A stretch of 64,000 bases of DNA. Source: Clostridiales bacterium (GTDB taxonomy: Bacteria > Bacillota_A > Clostridia > Oscillospirales > Oscillospiraceae). The DNA is taken from NCBI GenBank assembly GCA_004553625.1, contig SFKX01000005.1, positions 1 through 64,000 on the forward strand. The letters are read 5' to 3'. A program made the position numbers and the translations under genes. Shown one piece after another: positions 57,702 through 64,000 of this stretch. The notes under the pieces are model-generated. The model worked only from the letters and a program-made list of their open reading frames with translations, did no database searches and was not told the origin of the DNA. How positions within the stretch are numbered: position 1 is the stretch's first letter; every line of letters begins with the position of its first letter.

Positions 57702-58272
57702 GAAGAAAGACCCGCCGGAGCCGATGGAAGAAAAAGAGCTTCCGGCAGAGGAAAACGAAAAAGAAAAAGAGGCCGAAGCTCCCGCGGCGGAGGCGCCGAA
57801 GGAGGAGCCCAAAGTCGAAAAAGAGCCGGAAAAACCGGCCGAGCCCTCGGCGGACGCTCTGCTGAAGGCCGAAAAGGACCGTTATCTCAGGCTGTTGGCC
57901 GAGTATGACAACTACCGCAAGCGCAGCTCCAAGGAACGCGAGAGCATATATCAGGATGTTCGCGCGGATACTGTAACGAAGTTCCTGCCCGTCTACGACA
58001 ACCTCGTGAGGGCTCTGGATCAGGCCACCTGCGACGAGGCCTACCGCAAGGGAGTCGAGATGATCATGACCCAGCTGAGGGACATTCTCTCCCGCATGGG
58101 CGTCACTGAGATAGAGTCCCTGGGCCAGAAGTTCGACCCGGCCCTCCACAACGCGGTCATGCACGAGGAGGACGAGACCAAGGGCGAAGGCGAGATCGTC
58201 CAGGAGCTCCAGAAGGGCTTCAAGATGGGCGACAAGGTCATCCGCTTCGCGATGGTCAAGGTCGCAAACTAA
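57691..58272 (+). CDS. grpE: Nucleotide exchange factor GrpE
   Basis: A 193-residue co-chaperone that releases ADP from DnaK. The first 55 residues are extremely charged (Glu/Lys/Pro runs) and probably disordered; then the long coiled coil (LRLLAEYDNYRKRSSKERE) and the beta-domain with QKFDPALHNAVMHEEDE and KGFKMGDKVIRFAMVKVAN. The ATG lies inside the hrcA stop region with AAAGGGAG upstream. Confidence 0.96.
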   Translation: MSSKKKDPPEPMEEKELPAEENEKEKEAEAPAAEAPKEEPKVEKEPEKPAEPSADALLKAEKDRYLRLLAEYDNYRKRSSKERESIYQDVRADTVTKFLPVYDNLVRALDQATCDEAYRKGVEMIMTQLRDILSRMGVTEIESLGQKFDPALHNAVMHEEDETKGEGEIVQELQKGFKMGDKVIRFAMVKVAN

Positions 58273-58318
58273 AATAGTATACTAAAATCTTTTCAAATAC
58301 AACTGGAGGAAGAAAATC

Positions 58319-60160
<1,842 letters not shown>

Positions 60161-60198
60161 TTTTTACCCAAACCCTCTCTTATATACCCCTGCGTTTT

Positions 60199-60224
60199 TG
60201 CGGGCGTGCGAAAGTACGCCCGCA
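60199..60224 (+). other. Hairpin between dnaK and dnaJ
   Basis: A perfect 9-bp stem TGCGGGCGT/ACGCCCGCA with an 8-base loop. It is followed by AAGG, not T residues, so it is more likely an mRNA stability or processing element setting the dnaK:dnaJ ratio than a terminator. Confidence 0.6.
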
Positions 60225-60250
60225 AAGGCGCGTAATGCGAGGTGAAGCAC

Positions 60251-61393
60251 ATGGCGGAACAAAAACGCGACTATTACGAGGTGCTCGGCCTTAAAAAGGG
60301 CGCCTCTGAGGAAGAGATAAAAAAGGCATACAGAAAGCTCGCCAAGCAGTACCACCCCGACCTGCACCCCGGCGACAAAGAGGCCGAGGCGAAGTTCAAG
60401 GAGGTCAACGAGGCCGCCCAGGTCCTGGGCGACCCGGAGAAGCGCGCGAAGTACGACCAATTCGGTCACGCGGCTTTCGACCCGTCGCAGGGCTTCGGCG
60501 GTTTTGACGGCGCCTCCGGCTTCAGCGGCTTCGGCGGCTTCGGCGGCTTTGGAGATATATTCGGCGACCTGGGCGACATCTTCGGCTTCGGCGGCGGTTC
60601 GTCCCAGAGAAGCGGACCGAGACGTGGCGAGAGCCTCCGGGCTTCGGTCAGCATCAGCTTCGAGGAGGCAGCCTTCGGCTGCAAGAAGGAGATAAGCGTC
60701 TCGAAGGTCGAGCAGTGTCCTGATTGCCACGGCACAGGCTGCGCGCCCGGCACTACGCCAGAGATCTGCCCCGACTGCCGCGGTACCGGCAGCGTACGTA
60801 CAACTCAGCGGACGCCCTTCGGCATGGTCCAGTCCCAGGGCCCCTGCCCCAAATGCGGCGGCACAGGCAAGATCATACACCAGCCCTGCCCGACCTGTAA
60901 GGGCAAGGCCAACGTCAGGAGAAACCGCAAGCTCAACGTCAACATACCCGCCGGCATAGACGACGGCCAGACCATCTCCATGAAGGGCCAGGGCAACGCC
61001 GGCAGAGACGGCGGCCCCGCAGGCGACTTGCTCGTGACGGTCTCCGTGCGCAGGCACGAGACCTTTGAGCGCGACGGCAGCTCCGTGCTCTCCGCCGCGG
61101 ATATAACCTTTGCCCAGGCGGCGCTCGGCGCTGATATCGAGGTTCCGACGCTCGACGGCAAGGTCAAACTCACTATACCTGAGGGTACACAGCCCGGAAC
61201 GGTGTTCAGGCTGCGCGGTAAGGGCATCCCCTACCTTCGCGGCTCCGGCCGCGGCGACCACTACGTCACCGTGAACATCTCCGTACCAAAGAACCTCAGC
61301 CACAGCCAGAAGGAGGCCCTGCGCGAATACGCCAAGGCCATGAACGAGCCCGTCCCGGAGTCCGGCGGTATCTTCGGCAGAAAAAAGAAATAA
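60251..61393 (+). CDS. dnaJ: Chaperone DnaJ (Hsp40)
   Basis: A 380-residue type I Hsp40. The J domain has DYYEVLGLKKGASEEEIKKAYR and the HPD triad (YHPDLHPGD). A long Gly/Phe-rich region (about 75-125) is followed by four zinc repeats (CPDCHGTG, CPDCRGTG, CPKCGGTG, CPTCKGKA; the last lacks the final Gly) and the C-terminal substrate domain. The ATG at 60251 is preferred to a GTG three codons earlier because GAGGTG is well spaced to it. It is the last gene of the heat-shock operon. Confidence 0.97.
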   Translation: MAEQKRDYYEVLGLKKGASEEEIKKAYRKLAKQYHPDLHPGDKEAEAKFKEVNEAAQVLGDPEKRAKYDQFGHAAFDPSQGFGGFDGASGFSGFGGFGGFGDIFGDLGDIFGFGGGSSQRSGPRRGESLRASVSISFEEAAFGCKKEISVSKVEQCPDCHGTGCAPGTTPEICPDCRGTGSVRTTQRTPFGMVQSQGPCPKCGGTGKIIHQPCPTCKGKANVRRNRKLNVNIPAGIDDGQTISMKGQGNAGRDGGPAGDLLVTVSVRRHETFERDGSSVLSAADITFAQAALGADIEVPTLDGKVKLTIPEGTQPGTVFRLRGKGIPYLRGSGRGDHYVTVNISVPKNLSHSQKEALREYAKAMNEPVPESGGIFGRKKK

Positions 61394-61400
61394 AGCAAAA

Positions 61401-61429
61401 GGCGGAGCCCGTGGGCTCCGCCTTTTTTT
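61401..61429. terminator. Convergent terminator between dnaJ and rpoD
   Basis: GGCGGAGCCC/GGGCTCCGCC with a 2-base loop and TTTTTTT on plus; the minus side has TTTTGC. It serves both converging transcripts. Confidence 0.92.
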
Positions 61430-61437
61430 CTGTCTGT

Positions 61438-62679
<1,242 letters not shown>

Positions 62680-62682
62680 GGC

Positions 62683-64000
62683 TCATCCTCCGTAACCCTT
62701 TGTTTTTTGCATGCGTCCCTGGATCTCCAGGAGGCTGCCCTCCTTCTCCCTGCGCGAGCGCATGACTGCTATGTAATCCGCCAGAGCCCTCTGCCCGTTT
62801 GCAGCGGCCTCCGGCTTTTGAATAACACCTGTGAAAAGCGAAAATTCTTCCGCGGACAGCTCCCCGCTCAGCGCCGCGGGGGAAGTGACCCCGCCGTTTT
62901 CAATGTGGCGCTTCAGAGCGGAGTATATTCGCCAGAGCTCCTTGGAGGAGAAGTCCTCCTCGCCCAGCTCCAGCCCGCGGAAATAGGCCGGGTCTTTATA
63001 CAGGAGGCGTATGACACCCTCCTCCGCCGCTGCGGAGCGCGGGTCCTCGTAACGGATGTCGCGGCTCAGGGGCTGGGACATTCTCGCCGGACGCAGCTCC
63101 TCACGCTCCGTGCGCTTGCGTGCCGAACTCAGCTTCCGCTTGCGCAGCCTGGCAACCTCCGCCTTTACAGCATCGGGCGAGACGCCGCAGAGCGACGCCA
63201 CACGCAGCGAATAGACCTCGCGCGCCGCCGGGTCCGGCAATTCGGACACAACGTCCGTCGCCTCCTTGAGATAGCCCAGCTTCCCCTCGTCCGTGGAGAG
63301 GTCGTGCTTCGCCTTCACCCCGTCCAACCTGTATTCGATGTGGTTCTCGCTCTCGGTGAGGAGGTTTTGGAAGGCGTCCGCGCCCTTTGTCTTTATGAAC
63401 TCGTCCGGGTCCTTCGCTCCGCGGACGGTCAGCACGCGGACCTTGAGCTCCAGCTTTTCAAGTATGCCGATGGCCCGCTGCGCGGCCTTTCTGCCAGCCT
63501 CATCCGCGTCGTAGGCTATGACCACCTCGCTCTTGTAGCGCGAGATGAGCCGCGCCTGCTCCGGCGTGAGCGAGGTGCCGAGCGAAGCCACCGCGCTGTC
63601 GAAGCCGGCCTGATGCAGGGAAACCACGTCGACATTGCCCTCGACGAGGATAATGTACCCGGATTTGGACTTTTTAGCCAGATTCAGCCCGAAAAGGTTG
63701 TGGCTTTTGCTAAAAACGGGCGTTTCGGGGCTGTTGAGGTATTTTGGCTCGCCCTCGCCCAGGATACGCCCGGAAAAGGCCACCACGTTGCCGCGCACAT
63801 CTATGACCGGGAACATCAGCCGATTTCGGAAGGCGTCGTACACGCCGCCGCGCCTCCCCGGCTTGGCAAGACCGGCCTCGCAGAGTTCGCGCTCCGAGTA
63901 TCCCTTCTGTTTCATGGCCGTGACGAGCGCCTCCCAGCCGTCCGGCGCGCAGCCCAGACCAAAGCGCCGCGCCGTTGCCGCGCTTATCCCGCGTCTGTGC
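62683..64000 (-). CDS. dnaG: DNA primase, 3' part (5' end beyond the window)
   Basis: The reading frame is open to the window edge; 438 codons are present, so the N-terminal zinc-binding domain and the gene start are outside. Visible parts are RRFGLGCAPDGWEAL, the RepN region (MFPVIDVRGNVVAFSGR), the TOPRIM domain (YIILVEGNVDVVSLHQAG, VIAYDADEAGRKAAQRAI) and a helicase-binding C-terminal domain. DnaG makes replication primers with DnaB, whose gene is at 11905-13248. It is upstream of rpoD in the same transcript. Confidence 0.97.
   Translation of the reverse strand, partial: HRRGISAATARRFGLGCAPDGWEALVTAMKQKGYSERELCEAGLAKPGRRGGVYDAFRNRLMFPVIDVRGNVVAFSGRILGEGEPKYLNSPETPVFSKSHNLFGLNLAKKSKSGYIILVEGNVDVVSLHQAGFDSAVASLGTSLTPEQARLISRYKSEVVIAYDADEAGRKAAQRAIGILEKLELKVRVLTVRGAKDPDEFIKTKGADAFQNLLTESENHIEYRLDGVKAKHDLSTDEGKLGYLKEATDVVSELPDPAAREVYSLRVASLCGVSPDAVKAEVARLRKRKLSSARKRTEREELRPARMSQPLSRDIRYEDPRSAAAEEGVIRLLYKDPAYFRGLELGEEDFSSKELWRIYSALKRHIENGGVTSPAALSGELSAEEFSLFTGVIQKPEAAANGQRALADYIAVMRSRREKEGSLLEIQGRMQKTKGYGG

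Overview
The window looks like a chromosomal segment of a GC-rich, anaerobic, spore-forming Bacillota (Clostridia), most like the gut Oscillospiraceae. Supporting signs are a thrS T-box leader, a CIRCE-controlled hrcA-grpE-dnaK-dnaJ operon, SleB and SpoIID sporulation/germination proteins, a single-chain GlyRS, a long-form HPF, GdpP, and a bile-salt-hydrolase-family enzyme that points to the intestine. Almost all of it is core genome. I see no insertion sequence, prophage, CRISPR array or tRNA. The large open frames opposite real genes are shadows of GC-rich coding sequence.

Layout. 1-182: minus-strand promoter with an A-rich UP element and a structured leader, probably the start of an rRNA operon lying off the left edge. 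205-5138: FAH-family hydrolase, zinc-ribbon membrane protein, sleB, a lipoprotein, and thrS behind its T-box. 5213-16747: a long minus-strand series of GNAT, gdpP, rplI, dnaB, tilS, hpt, ftsH, then a choloylglycine hydrolase, an HdeD-like protein and ychF. 16776-20143 (plus): a nucleotidyltransferase with an unusual tail and an orphan propeller/solute-binding lipoprotein. 20197-24517 (minus): acpP and the jag-yidC-yidD-rnpA-rpmH block, without dnaA beside it. 24611-28122: spoIID-like gene, a DUF2975/XRE pair and a MATE transporter. 28123-35838 (plus): uvrA, a small membrane exporter, a hypothetical, recD2, comF, mreB. 35852-45421 (minus): spermidine-synthase-like membrane protein, ZIP transporter, coaX plus an ECF S component, and glyS-ltaS-nadE. 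45326-50318 (plus): M29 aminopeptidase, a TPR/LRR membrane protein, hpf, prmA. 50368-56509 (minus): HtrA protease, a two-component system, a WG-repeat lipoprotein and a PstS-like lipoprotein. 56527-61429 (plus): heat-shock operon. 61438-64000 (minus): rpoD and the 3' part of dnaG.

The most interesting signals are these. (1) NadE has a full-length glutaminase domain in which the catalytic Cys and Lys positions are Ala and Arg. (2) Three minus-strand units (htrA, the two-component system, the PstS-like/WG lipoproteins) carry TT-x-A-x-A repeats at exact 11-bp spacing upstream, resembling PhoP boxes; this suggests one envelope/phosphate regulon not obvious from gene names. (3) A sugar-nucleotidyltransferase appears to carry only the last domain of a phosphohexomutase. 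(4) The bile-salt-hydrolase relative has Tyr at the position that usually separates penicillin V acylases from bile salt hydrolases. (5) YidC lacks the groove Arg and has a long charged tail. (6) Three GATRCA copies with 11-bp period lie in front of the propeller/solute-binding lipoprotein. (7) A terminator-like hairpin contains the ribosome binding site of the spermidine-synthase-like gene.
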